The position numbers were made by a program, and so were the translations under genes. Positions 18,610-28,753 of a stretch of DNA of 64,000 bases are shown here, in pieces. This stretch comes from Actinomyces sp. oral taxon 170 str. F0386 (GTDB taxonomy: Bacteria; Actinomycetota; Actinomycetes; Actinomycetales; Actinomycetaceae), in contig NZ_GL882538.1 in NCBI RefSeq assembly GCF_000195595.1, forward strand, positions 141,267 through 205,266, written 5' to 3'. The notes beneath the pieces were generated by a model. That model was given only the letters and a program-made list of their open reading frames with translations. It did no database searches and was not told where the DNA came from. Every line of letters begins with the position of its first letter. Within the stretch, counting starts at the first letter, position 1.

Positions 18610-19554
18610 GTGGCAGGAAACCAGCGCGTCTACAAGCAGCGCATTCGATCGACCCAGACCCTCCAGAAGGTGTTCCGGGCGATGGAGCTCATCGCCTCGT
18701 CCCGGATCGGGCAGGCGCGCCGCAACGCGCAGGAGGCCTCGCCCTACGACCACGCCCTGAGCCAGGCGGTGGCCGCCCTGGGGACCTACTCCCGGTTCGA
18801 GCACCCCATTACCCAGGAGCGCACGGACACCAACCGCGTGGCGATCCTCGTGGTCACCTCCGACCGCGGCATGGCCGGCGCCTACTCGGCCACCATCCTG
18901 CGCGAGACCGGCCGCCTCATCGAGGAGCTGACCAAGGACGGCAAGGAGCCGGTGATCTTCACCTTCGGCCGGCGCGCCCAGAACTATTTCAGCTTTCGCG
19001 GCACGCCGATCGAGTTCTCCTGGACCGGGCAGTCGGACCGTCCCAGTGACCAGGCCATTGAGGAGGTGGCCACCACCCTGCTGGACTACTTCCTCCAGCC
19101 GGCCGAGGCCGGCGGCGTGGCCGAGGTCCACATCGTCTTCACCCGCTACGTCTCGATGGTCTCCCAGGTCCCCGAGGTGCGTCGCATGCTGCCGCTCAAG
19201 GTGGTCGACGTCGAGGGGGCCGGTGAGCTCGACGACGCCGGCAACGAGGCCCTGGAGAAGGAGCTGGCGGAGAAGCGCGGCAGCTCCATGCCGCTCTACG
19301 AGTTCGAGCCCGGGCCCTCCGAGATGCTCGACGCCCTCCTGACCCGCTACATGGGCACCCGCATCCGCAACGCCCTGCTGCAGTCGGCCGCCTCCGAGCT
19401 GGCCAGCCGCCAGCAGGCCATGCACACGGCCACGGACAACGCCGAGGACCTCATCATCACCTACACCCGCCTGGCCAACGCGGCGCGCCAGGGCGACATC
19501 ACCCAGGAGATCACCGAGATCGTCTCGGGTGCCGACGCCCTGGGGGCCGAATAG
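18610..19554 (+). CDS. atpG: F1Fo ATP synthase subunit gamma
   Basis: 314 residues from GTG 18610, one base after the atpA stop. The start NQRVYKQRIRSTQTLQKVFRAMELIASSRI and the C-terminal signature SSELASRQQAMHTATDNAED-like helix (here ASELASRQQAMHTATDNAED) are the two ends of the central coiled-coil shaft. It rotates inside the alpha-beta hexamer. Confidence 0.95.
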   Translation: MAGNQRVYKQRIRSTQTLQKVFRAMELIASSRIGQARRNAQEASPYDHALSQAVAALGTYSRFEHPITQERTDTNRVAILVVTSDRGMAGAYSATILRETGRLIEELTKDGKEPVIFTFGRRAQNYFSFRGTPIEFSWTGQSDRPSDQAIEEVATTLLDYFLQPAEAGGVAEVHIVFTRYVSMVSQVPEVRRMLPLKVVDVEGAGELDDAGNEALEKELAEKRGSSMPLYEFEPGPSEMLDALLTRYMGTRIRNALLQSAASELASRQQAMHTATDNAEDLIITYTRLANAARQGDITQEITEIVSGADALGAE

Positions 19555-19563
19555 GCCGGGTAG

Positions 19564-21084
<1,521 letters not shown>

Positions 21085-21127
21085 GACGTAGGATCCGGGT
21101 AGAACCGGGTGCAGGAAAGGAGGGGAC

Positions 21128-21394
21128 ATGGCCTTGAGTGTTGAGGTGGTCTCGCCGGCGGGCGAGGCCTGGACCGGTGAGGCGACGCAGGTCTCCGTGC
21201 CCCTGATCAACGGGGAGCTGGGCATCCTGCCCGGCCGTCAGCCCCTCCTGGCGGTCCTGGGATCCGGGCCGGTGCGACTGAGTCCCGTCGGCGGCGAGAT
21301 GCGCAGGATCGAGGTGTCCGGCGGGTTCTGCTCCGTGGACCACGACGTCATCACGATCGCCGCCGATCATGTGAAGCAGGACGCGGAGGCCTGA
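21128..21394 (+). CDS. atpC: F1Fo ATP synthase subunit epsilon
   Basis: 88 residues from ATG 21128, after a near-perfect AAGGAGGGG. Only the N-terminal beta-sandwich is present (LSVEVVSPAGEAWTGEA... GELGILPGRQPLLAVLG). The C-terminal helical pair that inhibits hydrolysis in longer epsilons is missing. A short epsilon of this kind is common in actinobacteria. Confidence 0.94.
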   Translation: MALSVEVVSPAGEAWTGEATQVSVPLINGELGILPGRQPLLAVLGSGPVRLSPVGGEMRRIEVSGGFCSVDHDVITIAADHVKQDAEA

Positions 21395-21397
21395 GGC

Positions 21398-21814
21398 ATG
21401 GGGCAGCACGTGTGGATGATCGTGGCGATCGTCGCCATCGCCCTCGTGCTGCTGACAGGCGGCTTCCTGGCACGCTTGCGCTACCTGGCCGGGCAAGTCG
21501 GTTCCTTCGAGTGCGCGATGCGCCCCGCCGGGGGTCAGCGCTGGCTGAGCGGGGTCGCCTCCTTCCGGCTCGACTCCCTGGAGTGGTACCGGCTCATGTC
21601 GTTGTCCACGCGACCCTCACGGGTGTGGAGGCGCCTGGATCTGGAGCTCTCCGCGGCCAGGCGGCGCCGGGAGCAGGGGCGCGTCGTCGAGGTGCACTGC
21701 GTGGACGCCACCGCCGGCCCCGACGGCTTCGACCTGGCCATGATGGAGGAGTCGCACTCGGCGCTGGTCGCCTGGGTGGAGTCCGCGTCCCCCGAGCAAC
21801 CCAGCCTCTACTGA
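21398..21814 (+). CDS. DUF2550-family membrane protein
   Basis: 138 residues from ATG 21398, three bases after atpC. One N-terminal helix (MIVAIVAIALVLLTGGFLARLRYL) is followed by a compact domain (GSFECAMRP... WLSGVASFRLDSLEWYRLMSLSTRPSRVWRR) typical of DUF2550. It is a conserved companion of the atp operon in actinobacteria; the function is unknown. Confidence 0.85.
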   Translation: MGQHVWMIVAIVAIALVLLTGGFLARLRYLAGQVGSFECAMRPAGGQRWLSGVASFRLDSLEWYRLMSLSTRPSRVWRRLDLELSAARRRREQGRVVEVHCVDATAGPDGFDLAMMEESHSALVAWVESASPEQPSLY

Positions 21815-22057
21815 GCCCCGTTCCCAGTCATCTGTAGGACATCACAGTCCTTGATCATGACGCACGTTCTCGACGGCGGGGTCACGGTCTCCTGGTGCTA
21901 CGGCCTCCGGCGCCGGATCATGTCTGAGAAACGGGCCCTGATCCGGTGCGGGTGCCGTACCTGGATAACGGACGGACGTCAGGCGGGTGACACGATGCTC
22001 AGGCCTGCCGGCCCCGGCGTCGCGCCGAGCCTCGGTCCGCCCCGCTAGGGTGGACGG

Positions 22058-22753
22058 GTGCGCCTCGTTATCGCCTCCTGCTCCGTCGACTACTCCGGCC
22101 GCCTGGACGCCCACCTGCCCCGAGCCACCCGCGTGCTCATGCTCAAGGCCGACGGCTCGGTCCTCGTCCATTCCGACGGCGGCTCCTACAAGCCCCTGAA
22201 CTGGATGAGCGCCCCGGCCCGCCTGGCCGTCACCGATCCGGATGAGGAGGCCGCCGCCGACGGCGTGCGCGAGGTCTGGGAGGTGCGCGCCTCCAAGACC
22301 GACGACCGCCTCGTCATCCGCATCTTCGAGACCTTCTCCGACGTCAGCCACGAGCTGGGCGTGGATCCGGGCCTGACCAAGGACGGCGTCGAGGCCCACC
22401 TCCAGGAGCTCCTGGCCGAGCAGATCGAGGTCCTGGGCACCGGCTACCGCCTGGTGCGCCGCGAGTTCCCCACCGCCATCGGCCCGGTCGACATCATGGC
22501 CAAGGACTCCGAGGGCCGCTCCGTGGCCGTGGAGATCAAGCGCGTCGGCGGGATCGACGGCGTCGAGCAACTCACCCGCTACCTCGAGCTCCTGGACCGC
22601 GACCCGCTGCTCACCCCTGTCCAAGGCGTCTTCGCCGCCCAGACGATCAAACCCCAGGCCCGCGTCCTGGCCGAGGATCGCGGCATCCGCTGCGTCACCC
22701 TCGACTACGACGCCATGCGCGGCATGGACGACCCGGCCTCCCGACTGTTCTGA
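22058..22753 (+). CDS. nucS: Endonuclease NucS (mismatch-specific)
   Basis: 231 residues from GTG 22058. The N-terminal DNA-binding part starts [16 protein letters not shown]... [13 protein letters not shown]. The C-terminal RecB-like nuclease core has Asp in GPVDIMAKD and Glu/Lys in [10 protein letters not shown]. NucS cuts both strands at mismatches and provides non-canonical mismatch repair in actinobacteria lacking MutS/MutL. The C-terminal SRLF resembles the clamp-binding tails of NucS proteins. It lies directly after the atp cluster, as in many actinobacteria, and 12 bases before another putative DNA-transaction gene. The preceding 243 bases hold no recognised gene. Confidence 0.93.
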   Translation: MRLVIASCSVDYSGRLDAHLPRATRVLMLKADGSVLVHSDGGSYKPLNWMSAPARLAVTDPDEEAAADGVREVWEVRASKTDDRLVIRIFETFSDVSHELGVDPGLTKDGVEAHLQELLAEQIEVLGTGYRLVRREFPTAIGPVDIMAKDSEGRSVAVEIKRVGGIDGVEQLTRYLELLDRDPLLTPVQGVFAAQTIKPQARVLAEDRGIRCVTLDYDAMRGMDDPASRLF

Positions 22754-22765
22754 GAGGGGACAAGC

Positions 22766-24025
22766 GTGCCTGCTGCTGCCCGAGACTCCTCCGCGCCGCT
22801 GCCACGCGAGGTGAGCCTGGCCCGCATCATCTCCCAGGGCCTCATCCCGGCCACCGCCGCGTCCGACGTCGTCCAGGCGGTGGCGGGCAGACTCGCCATC
22901 CAGGGCCAGCAGGTCTCCGCCGTTCCGCACGCTCTGCTCGTGCGCGCCCCCGCGGCCACCCCGGCCGACGTCGAGGCCGCCTTCGCACGGGGTGACCTGG
23001 TGCGCTCCTGGCCCATGCGCGGCACCGTCCACATCACTACCGCCGCGGACCACCACTGGCTGCGGGCCGCCCTCATGCACCGCACCGACGCCTGGGTCCG
23101 GCGCAGTGAGGAGGCTTACGGCGTCGATGCTGCCCTGTGCGAGCGTGCCGCCGAGGTGGCCCTTGGTCTCATCAGCGACCAGGGGCCCCTGATGCGCTCG
23201 GTGCTGCTGGCGGCCTGGCAGGAGGCCGGTCTTATGGAGGCCTTCCGCGGTGAGGACGTTTCCTCCTACCGGCGCCGTCACCTCCTGGTGCGTCTCCAGC
23301 GCGAGGGAATCCTCGTTCAGGGGCCGCGGTCCGGCAACGAGCACCTCGTCATGGATGCGCGTCCCCTGCCCGACGCCGACTCCGGGCCCGCCGGAGCCGA
23401 CGTCGTCCACGGCGGGGTGGGCCACCGTGCCGCGTGCGCGCACATCGCCTACCGCTACGCGGCCGGCCACGGTCCGGTCAGTGCCGAGGACCTGGCCCGC
23501 TGGACCACGCTGCCCAAGACGCAGGCCGCCCGCGCCCTGGAGGACGCCGTCGAGCTGGGGGAGGAGCAGACCGCGGCGTCGGCCGATGGCGCCGGTGATC
23601 CGGCCGGTACCCGCGTTCCGCTCGTGCGTGCGGTCGCCGAGGGCGGGGCGAACGGCGGCCTGCGGGTGCTCGGCCCCGGCGAGTCGGCCCCGAAGGCCGG
23701 CCTGCTCTACATGCGCGCCGACCTGCCCGACCTCCTGTCCGCCCACCGCGCCGCCGCGCAGGCCACGCACTTCCTGGGCTCCTTCGACGAGCTGCACGTG
23801 GGCTACAAGGACCGCTCCTGCCTGACCGACGACGCCGGCGAGCGCCTCATCTGCCCGGCGAGCAACGGCATGTTCCGCCCGATCCTGGTGGACCGCGGCC
23901 GTCTCGTCGCCGTGCGTCCGGTCGGCGAGGGCCTGCTGTGGAAGGACGGGGCGGCGCCATCGGCCCGTGTGGAGCGCGATGTCAACCGGGCAGTGTCCCG
24001 CATGGAGCAGCGCCTGGCCGGATGA
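22766..24025 (+). CDS. Winged-helix (HTH_42) protein, possible DNA glycosylase
   Basis: 419 residues from GTG 22766, after GAGAGGGGA, 12 bases downstream of nucS. The HTH_42 signature is clear (LVRSWPMRGTVHITTAADHHWL... and a C-terminal SFDELHVGYKDRS). This superfamily includes AlkZ, AlkX and YcaQ, which remove crosslinked or alkylated bases using a Q-x-Q or Q-x-D motif. Here IQGQQVSAVPHALLVRA offers a Q-G-Q at the expected place near residue 50. That and the nucS neighbour favour a repair role, but many family members are uncharacterised. Confidence 0.78.
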   Translation: MPAAARDSSAPLPREVSLARIISQGLIPATAASDVVQAVAGRLAIQGQQVSAVPHALLVRAPAATPADVEAAFARGDLVRSWPMRGTVHITTAADHHWLRAALMHRTDAWVRRSEEAYGVDAALCERAAEVALGLISDQGPLMRSVLLAAWQEAGLMEAFRGEDVSSYRRRHLLVRLQREGILVQGPRSGNEHLVMDARPLPDADSGPAGADVVHGGVGHRAACAHIAYRYAAGHGPVSAEDLARWTTLPKTQAARALEDAVELGEEQTAASADGAGDPAGTRVPLVRAVAEGGANGGLRVLGPGESAPKAGLLYMRADLPDLLSAHRAAAQATHFLGSFDELHVGYKDRSCLTDDAGERLICPASNGMFRPILVDRGRLVAVRPVGEGLLWKDGAAPSARVERDVNRAVSRMEQRLAG

Positions 24026-24082
24026 CCTGACCGGAACTGGCCTCCGCCGCGCAGTGTGGGGGAGAAGACGCCCCGAACGATG

Positions 24083-24111
24083 TTGTCTGACGTCTGGAGT
24101 AGTGACAGAAT
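24083..24111 (+). promoter_or_regulatory. Candidate leaderless promoter of nagA
   Basis: TTGTCT (24083-24088), 17 bases, then CAGAAT (24106-24111). The nagA ATG begins 7 bases after the -10 element, so the message would have almost no leader. No ribosome site precedes the ATG, which agrees. Confidence 0.4.
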
Positions 24112-24118
24112 CCGATTC

Positions 24119-25369
24119 ATGAGCAACGAAGCCATGCAGGTCCGCGCACTGCGGGGGCGTGTCGTCACCCCCGACCACATCATCGACGACGGGGCGGTCG
24201 TCCTGTCGGGAACCCACATCGCGTGGGTCGGGCCCGCTGACCAGGCCGCCCGGGCCGGCTTCGGAGACGTCGTCGAGCAGGCGCAGGCCGCACCCGAGGG
24301 AGGTTACCTCCTGCCAGGACTGGTGGACGTCCACTGCCACGGCGGCGGCGGCGAGTCCTTCCCCAACGCCGAGACCGCCGAGCAGGCGATGGTCTCCGTG
24401 CTCGAGCACCGCCGCTTCGGCACCACGTCGCTCGTGGCCTCCTGCGTGACGGCCGCTCCCGACGTCCTGCGTGCGCGCACCCGGGTCCTGGCGGGGCTGT
24501 GCGAGGACGGCGAGCTCGCCGGCATCCACTTCGAGGGGCCCTTCGTCTCGGTCGAGCGCTGCGGTGCCCAGGACCCCACCTACATCATCGACCCCGATGC
24601 CGCCCTGACCCGTGAGCTCATCGAGCTCGGCGGCGGGCACGTCGTCACCATGACCATCGCCCCGGAGAAGCCCGGCATCACCGGCGACGACGGCGTCAAC
24701 GCGGCCCTCATCGAGGGCGGGGCGCTGCCATCCTTCGGGCACACCGACTCCGAGGCCGCCCCCGTGCGCGCCGCCCTGGCCGACGCCGCCGCCCGCATCG
24801 CCGAGCGCCTCGAGACCGGCAAGACGGTCCGTGCCCCGCGATCGACCGCCACCCACCTGTTCAACGGCATGCGCCCTATGCATCACCGCACGCCCGGACC
24901 CGTACCCGAGTTCCTGGCGGCCGCCCAGCGCGGCGAGTGCGTCCTGGAGATGATCGGCGACGGCGTGCACCTCAACCCCGCCATCGTCCTGGATATGTTC
25001 GAGACCCTGGGGCGCGATAACGTCGTCCTGGTCACCGACGCCATGGCCGCGGCCGGCATGGCCGACGGCGACTACGTGCTCGGCTCCCAGCCGGTCACCG
25101 TGGCCGACGGCGTCGCCCGCCTCACTGAGGGTGGCGCGATCGCCGGGGGAACCGCCCACCTCATTGACGTCGTGCGCACCACCTGGCGCGGGGGAGTCGA
25201 CCTGGTCGACGCCGTCTACGCCGCCAGCGTCCAGGGCGCGCAGATCCTCGGCAACCCATCCGTGGGGGCGCTGCGGGCGGGCCTGTGGGCCGACGTCGTC
25301 GTCACTGATGCGGACCTGCGGCCCGTCACCGTGCTGCGTCGTGGTGAGGCGGTGGAGCCCGCCGCCTGA
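24119..25369 (+). CDS. nagA: N-acetylglucosamine-6-phosphate deacetylase
   Basis: 416 residues from ATG 24119; the frame is open a little further upstream but not coding-like. Amidohydrolase landmarks: LPGLVDVHCHGGGGESF with the first metal motif, IHFEGPFVS with the metal-binding Glu, ATHLFNGMRPMHHR, and VTDAMAAAGMADGDY with the catalytic Asp. It removes acetate from GlcNAc-6-P and feeds amino sugars into glycolysis and cell-wall recycling. No nagB or PTS gene is adjacent. Confidence 0.93.
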   Translation: MSNEAMQVRALRGRVVTPDHIIDDGAVVLSGTHIAWVGPADQAARAGFGDVVEQAQAAPEGGYLLPGLVDVHCHGGGGESFPNAETAEQAMVSVLEHRRFGTTSLVASCVTAAPDVLRARTRVLAGLCEDGELAGIHFEGPFVSVERCGAQDPTYIIDPDAALTRELIELGGGHVVTMTIAPEKPGITGDDGVNAALIEGGALPSFGHTDSEAAPVRAALADAAARIAERLETGKTVRAPRSTATHLFNGMRPMHHRTPGPVPEFLAAAQRGECVLEMIGDGVHLNPAIVLDMFETLGRDNVVLVTDAMAAAGMADGDYVLGSQPVTVADGVARLTEGGAIAGGTAHLIDVVRTTWRGGVDLVDAVYAASVQGAQILGNPSVGALRAGLWADVVVTDADLRPVTVLRRGEAVEPAA

Positions 25370-25375
25370 TCCTCC

Positions 25376-25429
25376 CGCACCATCGGCCCGCGCGGGCCCC
25401 AGCAGTCTCTTGTCATGTGGGAGGCGTTC
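25376..25429. repeat. Dispersed repeat R, copy 1
   Basis: 54 bases that recur at 27665-27718 with four mismatches. Both contain GGCCC(G/A)CGCGGGCCCC, CAGCAGTCTCTTGTCATGTG and GGGAG(G/C)CGTTC. On the minus strand each encodes a short peptide beginning MTRDCWGPRGP. Copy 1 begins 6 bases after nagA and runs into the terminator stem. Confidence 0.75.
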
Positions 25430-25462
25430 GCCCCGACCTGAACCACCAGGTCGGGGCGAACG
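25425..25462. terminator. Bidirectional terminator between nagA and the DinB-family gene
   Basis: CGTTCGCCCCGACCTG (25425-25440) pairs perfectly with 25447-25462 around a 6-base loop. The genes on both sides converge on it, so it could end both transcripts. There is no U tract, as is common in high-GC actinobacteria. Confidence 0.8.
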
Positions 25463-25507
25463 CGTGGTGCGGGGGCGAGCGCCGCTCGGTTGGGCGACGC
25501 GGACCGA

Positions 25508-26032
25508 TCAGCCGGGCAGACCCAGGAGCCGGCGGGTGTAGACGGCCTGGCCGGAGTGCTGGGCGGCGTCATCGATGACCGAGGCCAGGCGAACGGCCCT
25601 GGTGACGGGCGGATCCCAGGAGTCGTCGACGATGTCGTCGAGTGTTTCCGGCGTGAGGGAGCGCAGGTAGGTGATGGCGAGCGCGTAGGCGTCGTCGAGG
25701 TAGGCGAAGAGGAGGCCGAGGTCGCCGACGACGACCTGGGCGGCCTGCTCGGGTGTGTGGCGCCAGTCCTCGGTGTCGTCGGGCAGGGGCAGGGCGAGGC
25801 GCTCCCGGTGGCCGCTAGTGATCCAGACGGGCTCGACGCCCGCCAGGGGCGCGACCTGGACGTCGAGCTCGCGAGCCGTGTGCCAGGCCAACCAGGTCAG
25901 GGAGTCGATGCGGGGCGCCAGGTCCGGGGCGGGCCGGGTGTTGGCCTGCTCCAGCGTGACGCCATCGAAGGCGCGGTCGAAGCGCTCGCGGGACCGGGAC
26001 AGGACGTCAATGAGCATCTCGAGAGTCGTCAT
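25508..26032 (-). CDS. DinB-family (DUF664-like) protein
   Basis: 174 residues from ATG 26030-26032. It is a DinB-fold four-helix bundle protein. Candidate metal ligands are His in LTWLAWHTARELD and His in DDAAQHSGQAVYTRRLLGL, the spacing used by the mycothiol-dependent or YfiT-like metalloenzymes. A third ligand in ITSGHRERL is plausible. It may be a thiol-dependent transferase; the substrate is unknown. It is convergent with nagA. Confidence 0.8.
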   Translation of the reverse strand: MTTLEMLIDVLSRSRERFDRAFDGVTLEQANTRPAPDLAPRIDSLTWLAWHTARELDVQVAPLAGVEPVWITSGHRERLALPLPDDTEDWRHTPEQAAQVVVGDLGLLFAYLDDAYALAITYLRSLTPETLDDIVDDSWDPPVTRAVRLASVIDDAAQHSGQAVYTRRLLGLPG

Positions 26033-26691
26033 GATGTCAGGCTACGTGCCGAGGCCGGCGCGGCAGTAAGCGCTGTGAGGAGCTGATAGGCCGCAGTGTC
26101 TTTCTGGACGACTCTCTGCACGTGCTCTCCCAGGTCTCAGTCCACGATATGCACGACTGCGTTGCTGGGTGCCTGGCTTCTGGGTGTGGAGGGGGTGGTT
26201 GTGTGGGGCCCGTTTGCATTGGGATAGCTGAGATGGCAGGGCTTGAGCGGGACTCCAGCCCAGGGAGGCGGGTTTCAACCCAGGGGGCTCCATCTCGGGC
26301 GCGGGGCTCCGCCCCTGGGGGATGGTGTTTCGGTGTCGTGATGTTTGCTCGCGCGATGCGAGCTGAGGTGACGGGATGTGAGGTGAGGTGGAGGGGGCAA
26401 GCCCCTCCCATACCAACGGTCAACCCTGCCAGCCCAGGTGGATTCGCGCCACCTGAGCGAAACACCCAGGCTGACGGCCGCCGAGGCGTTGACCTCAGGT
26501 GGACCGACACCACCTGACCTCGCACGATTCCACCAACGGTCACGTCAGCAGAACGACACTCCACGGGCCCGCCACTCAGCCCGGAGTGCGCTCAGCCCAG
26601 GCTGTCAAGAACTGAACCGGCACTGCCCCGGAAAGCCGAGGAAGTCCTCAACCTGGCCAAGCAGATCGTCAGTACCCCGCCCGTATCGGGT
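26033..26691. other. Non-coding accessory stretch with hairpins
   Basis: No credible gene was seen on either strand in these 659 bases; the open frames lack ribosome sites and family features. It contains GC-rich hairpins (GGGGCtccGCCCC near 26300 and GGAGGGGgcaagCCCCTCC near 26391-26408) and the ordered repeat structure listed at 26412-26542. Confidence 0.6.
26412..26542. repeat. Direct repeats flanking two matching inverted repeats
   Basis: ACCAACGGTCA occurs at 26412-26422 and again exactly 120 bases later at 26532-26542. Between them lie CAGGTGG-N7-CCACCTG (26435-26455) and TCAGGTGG-N7-CCACCTGA (26495-26517). The two inverted repeats have the same half-site and spacer length, with centres 61 bases apart. 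This looks like a paired protein-binding array or the remnant of a small element. It lies 150 bases past the end of the HTH gene. Confidence 0.6.
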
Positions 26692-27099
26692 TCACAATGA
26701 CCGGATTCGGTGTGCCTTCTTGGGCTTCTCCAGCAGGTCGGTCACGGGGAAGTTCAAGTACCAGGCAACACGCTCGAGCTCATCAATGCGCCAAGCGACC
26801 CGGCCCGTGTATCTCAACGACACCGCTGAGCGTGACATGCCCAGAATCTGCGCCAGATCCGCCTGCGTGACCCCGACCCTCGCCGCCTCGAGGCGGACGT
26901 TCCCCGCCACGATGCATGCCAGCGTCTCCTCACACATCGCCCGGCTGGGAGACCGAGGAGGCGGATCATAGAGAGGTGGCCTCTCCGGTCCTTTCCCTCC
27001 CTGCTTGAAGTCCTCGCCGCCGCCCCAGCACTCCGTGCCGCCCGAGTCGTCCATGTCGCCGTCCGGACCCCATCCTGGCGGAGGCCACACCCCATCCAT
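26692..27099 (-). CDS. HTH (XRE/repressor-like) protein
   Basis: 135 residues from ATG 27097-27099, 7 bases after AAGGAG; the open frame upstream is not used. The first 55 residues are Gly/Pro/Asp-rich. The C-terminal half is a helix-turn-helix of the phage-repressor kind: VTQADLAQILGMSRSAVSLR with recognition helix SRSAVSLRY, followed by a WRIDELERVAWYLNFPVTDLL segment typical of HTH_3 proteins, which sets the domain end. It is probably a DNA-binding regulator of mobile origin. No integrase or phage gene is adjacent, and its targets may include the repeats at 26412-26542. Confidence 0.7.
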   Translation of the reverse strand: MDGVWPPPGWGPDGDMDDSGGTECWGGGEDFKQGGKGPERPPLYDPPPRSPSRAMCEETLACIVAGNVRLEAARVGVTQADLAQILGMSRSAVSLRYTGRVAWRIDELERVAWYLNFPVTDLLEKPKKAHRIRSL

Positions 27100-27416
27100 C
27101 GCCCGCTCCTTCCTCAGGTCAGCAGTCGGGCGCGTCAATCGCGCCCGACACCTGACCATCGTGGCCCGATGGCGGACGGAACCGTCACGAAACAGGACTC
27201 CAGATGTGGGTAGCTGGCCGCAGGCGGCACGAGTTCGGCGTCGGTGGTCCCCGGGAACCGCGCCGGCTCAGCGGAGAACGCGCAATGGCCACGAGCAGGA
27301 AGCGAGATCCGGAGGGTGTGAGTCGGGCACCCCGCCGTCCGTGCGGCAGCGGGTCGGCGCTCCCGCTCAGGTCAGGACAATGGGCGGTGGGGCCAGAGAG
27401 TGGGCCCGTGCCGTGC

Positions 27417-27660
27417 TCAGGCGAAGACGACGGTGCGGTGCCCGTTGAGCAGTACCCGGTGCTCGGTGTGCCAGCGCACCGCCTGCGCCAGAACCCGGCG
27501 TTCGACGTCCTGCCCCTTGGCCTGCAGCGTGGCCACCGGGTCCTCGTGGCCCCAGCAGCTCGGCCTCGGCGGCCTCCTTGGTGTCCTTGGTGACCGCGAT
27601 GTGGTGGAAGGGCACCCCGTAGAACTCGGCGACGTCCCGCAGCGTCTCGTGGTTGCCCAC
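27417..27660 (-). pseudogene. Internally deleted 3' fragment of purU
   Basis: 27400-27550 matches 32853-33003 without a difference. After a 251-base deletion (33004-33254 missing), 27551-27660 matches 33255-33364 with one mismatch. The fragment keeps the purU stop codon (27417-27419) but lacks the 5' part, and the deletion breaks the frame, so no deformylase can be made. It marks the left edge of the accessory island while the intact purU marks the right edge. Confidence 0.9.
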
Positions 27661-27664
27661 CACC

Positions 27665-27718
27665 CGTACCACCGGCCCACGCGGGCCCCAGCAGTCTCTT
27701 GTCATGTGGGAGCCGTTC
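27665..27718. repeat. Dispersed repeat R, copy 2
   Basis: Fifty of 54 bases equal copy 1 at 25376-25429. It starts 5 bases after the purU fragment ends and stops just before the transposase remnant. The minus-strand peptide start MTRDCWGPRGP is conserved between copies. Confidence 0.75.
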
Positions 27719-27726
27719 TGGTGAGG

Positions 27727-28750
27727 TTAGTGATGTGGCCCTTCCATCCCGGTGCGCGCTTTGGCTCCCAGTTCACGATTGACCGATTTCTTGGCGTCGG
27801 TGAATTTGATGAATCGGTTCCGCTTCATCGGCGCCTTGTCCGCCACAGCACGTTTGACCTTGCCAACCTGCTTATGGATCCCACGTGGCGTTCGGCGGGC
27901 GCGGCCTCAGTTCGGTACTGATGGTAGATCATCTCCTTCACTTGCTGGCCTGCCGGACAGCACGTCCACGGTTGGGTCAACACCAGCCCATCGGACGGAT
28001 TCTGATCAGGATGCTCGGCCATCCATTGAACCACCGCATAGGGCACATCGGGGATCTTCTGGCAGACGATGAACCGTAGTCCGGCCCTCGATAGGGTGCG
28101 CAGTTCACCATGCCGAGAGCATGCCTGTATCCGCCGCCACCGTCACTTCCGGGAACTGAAGGGCCTCCTGGAAGGCGCGCAGCGATGGCAGGAACGTGAT
28201 CGTCTCGACTTTGTTGCCCTCGAACGCCTCTATCATGAGCGGGAACCCCGAGCGTCGGTGAGCAAACCGATCGTGATCTGTGAATCCAGCTGTTGTTCCT
28301 TACTGAATCCGGGCTCGCGGAACCCATCACCTTGGACGGTTTCGAAGTAGAGCGTGGACACGTCAAAGAGCACCAGTGTGGCCGGCCCCATTCCCACATG
28401 CGCTGCGCATGCACCTGCGAACCGTTGTCGTCATCCCGGTGTGGCGTACACCGAGGCCACCACGCCGACCTCCTCTAGGACATGTCGTATGGAGCTTGCT
28501 GATTGGCCCGATCGGCCTGGCAGCACCAACGACCGGAACACTTCATCATCAGCACTGGCCGTAGCGAGCCCCAACTCGTCGTAGACCTCGACCAAGGCGT
28601 TCCACAAGCGTTTAGCGCTGCTGGAAGTGATCGGCAAAGCGACCTGAACAGGCCGCCCATCACCGAAATCGAGCTCGTCTTGGATGGCGACCAACCGTTG
28701 ACGGGCAACCGTCTTCAGTAACTCAACATCCACCTCGGTGTGAGCAGGCC
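27727..28750 (-). mobile_element. Decayed IS1634-type (IS4 superfamily) transposase
   Basis: Minus-strand pieces in different frames line up in the order expected for an IS1634-family DDE transposase. They are ELLKTVARQRLVAIQDELDFG and LWNALVEVYDELGL, then LVLFDVSTLYFET with GDGFREPGFSKEQQLDSQI, GLLTDARG, MIEAFEGNKVETITFLPSLRAF, VAADTGMLSAW, LRFIV, and the end VKRAVADKAPMKRNRFIKFTD. Stop codons and frameshifts separate the pieces, so it is inactive. Terminal inverted repeats were not recognised. Its 5' end abuts the 3' end of the ATPase gene, whose last residues it may have replaced. Confidence 0.78.
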
Positions 28751-28753
28751 TAA

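Noticed and set aside
24080-24105. A DasR-like operator before nagA (GTCTGACGTCTGGAG)
   Set aside because: It matches too little of the 16-base DasR consensus and lacks the two-fold symmetry.
21842-25159. A 1105-codon open frame on the minus strand
   Set aside because: It is antisense to nucS, the HTH_42 gene and nagA, all with clear motifs. Long antisense frames arise from third-position GC bias, and the translation is Gly/Asp/Val/His-rich low-complexity sequence.
26122-26517. A 131-codon plus-strand frame in the gap after the DinB-family gene
   Set aside because: No ribosome site, no recognisable motif, and it runs through hairpins and repeats.
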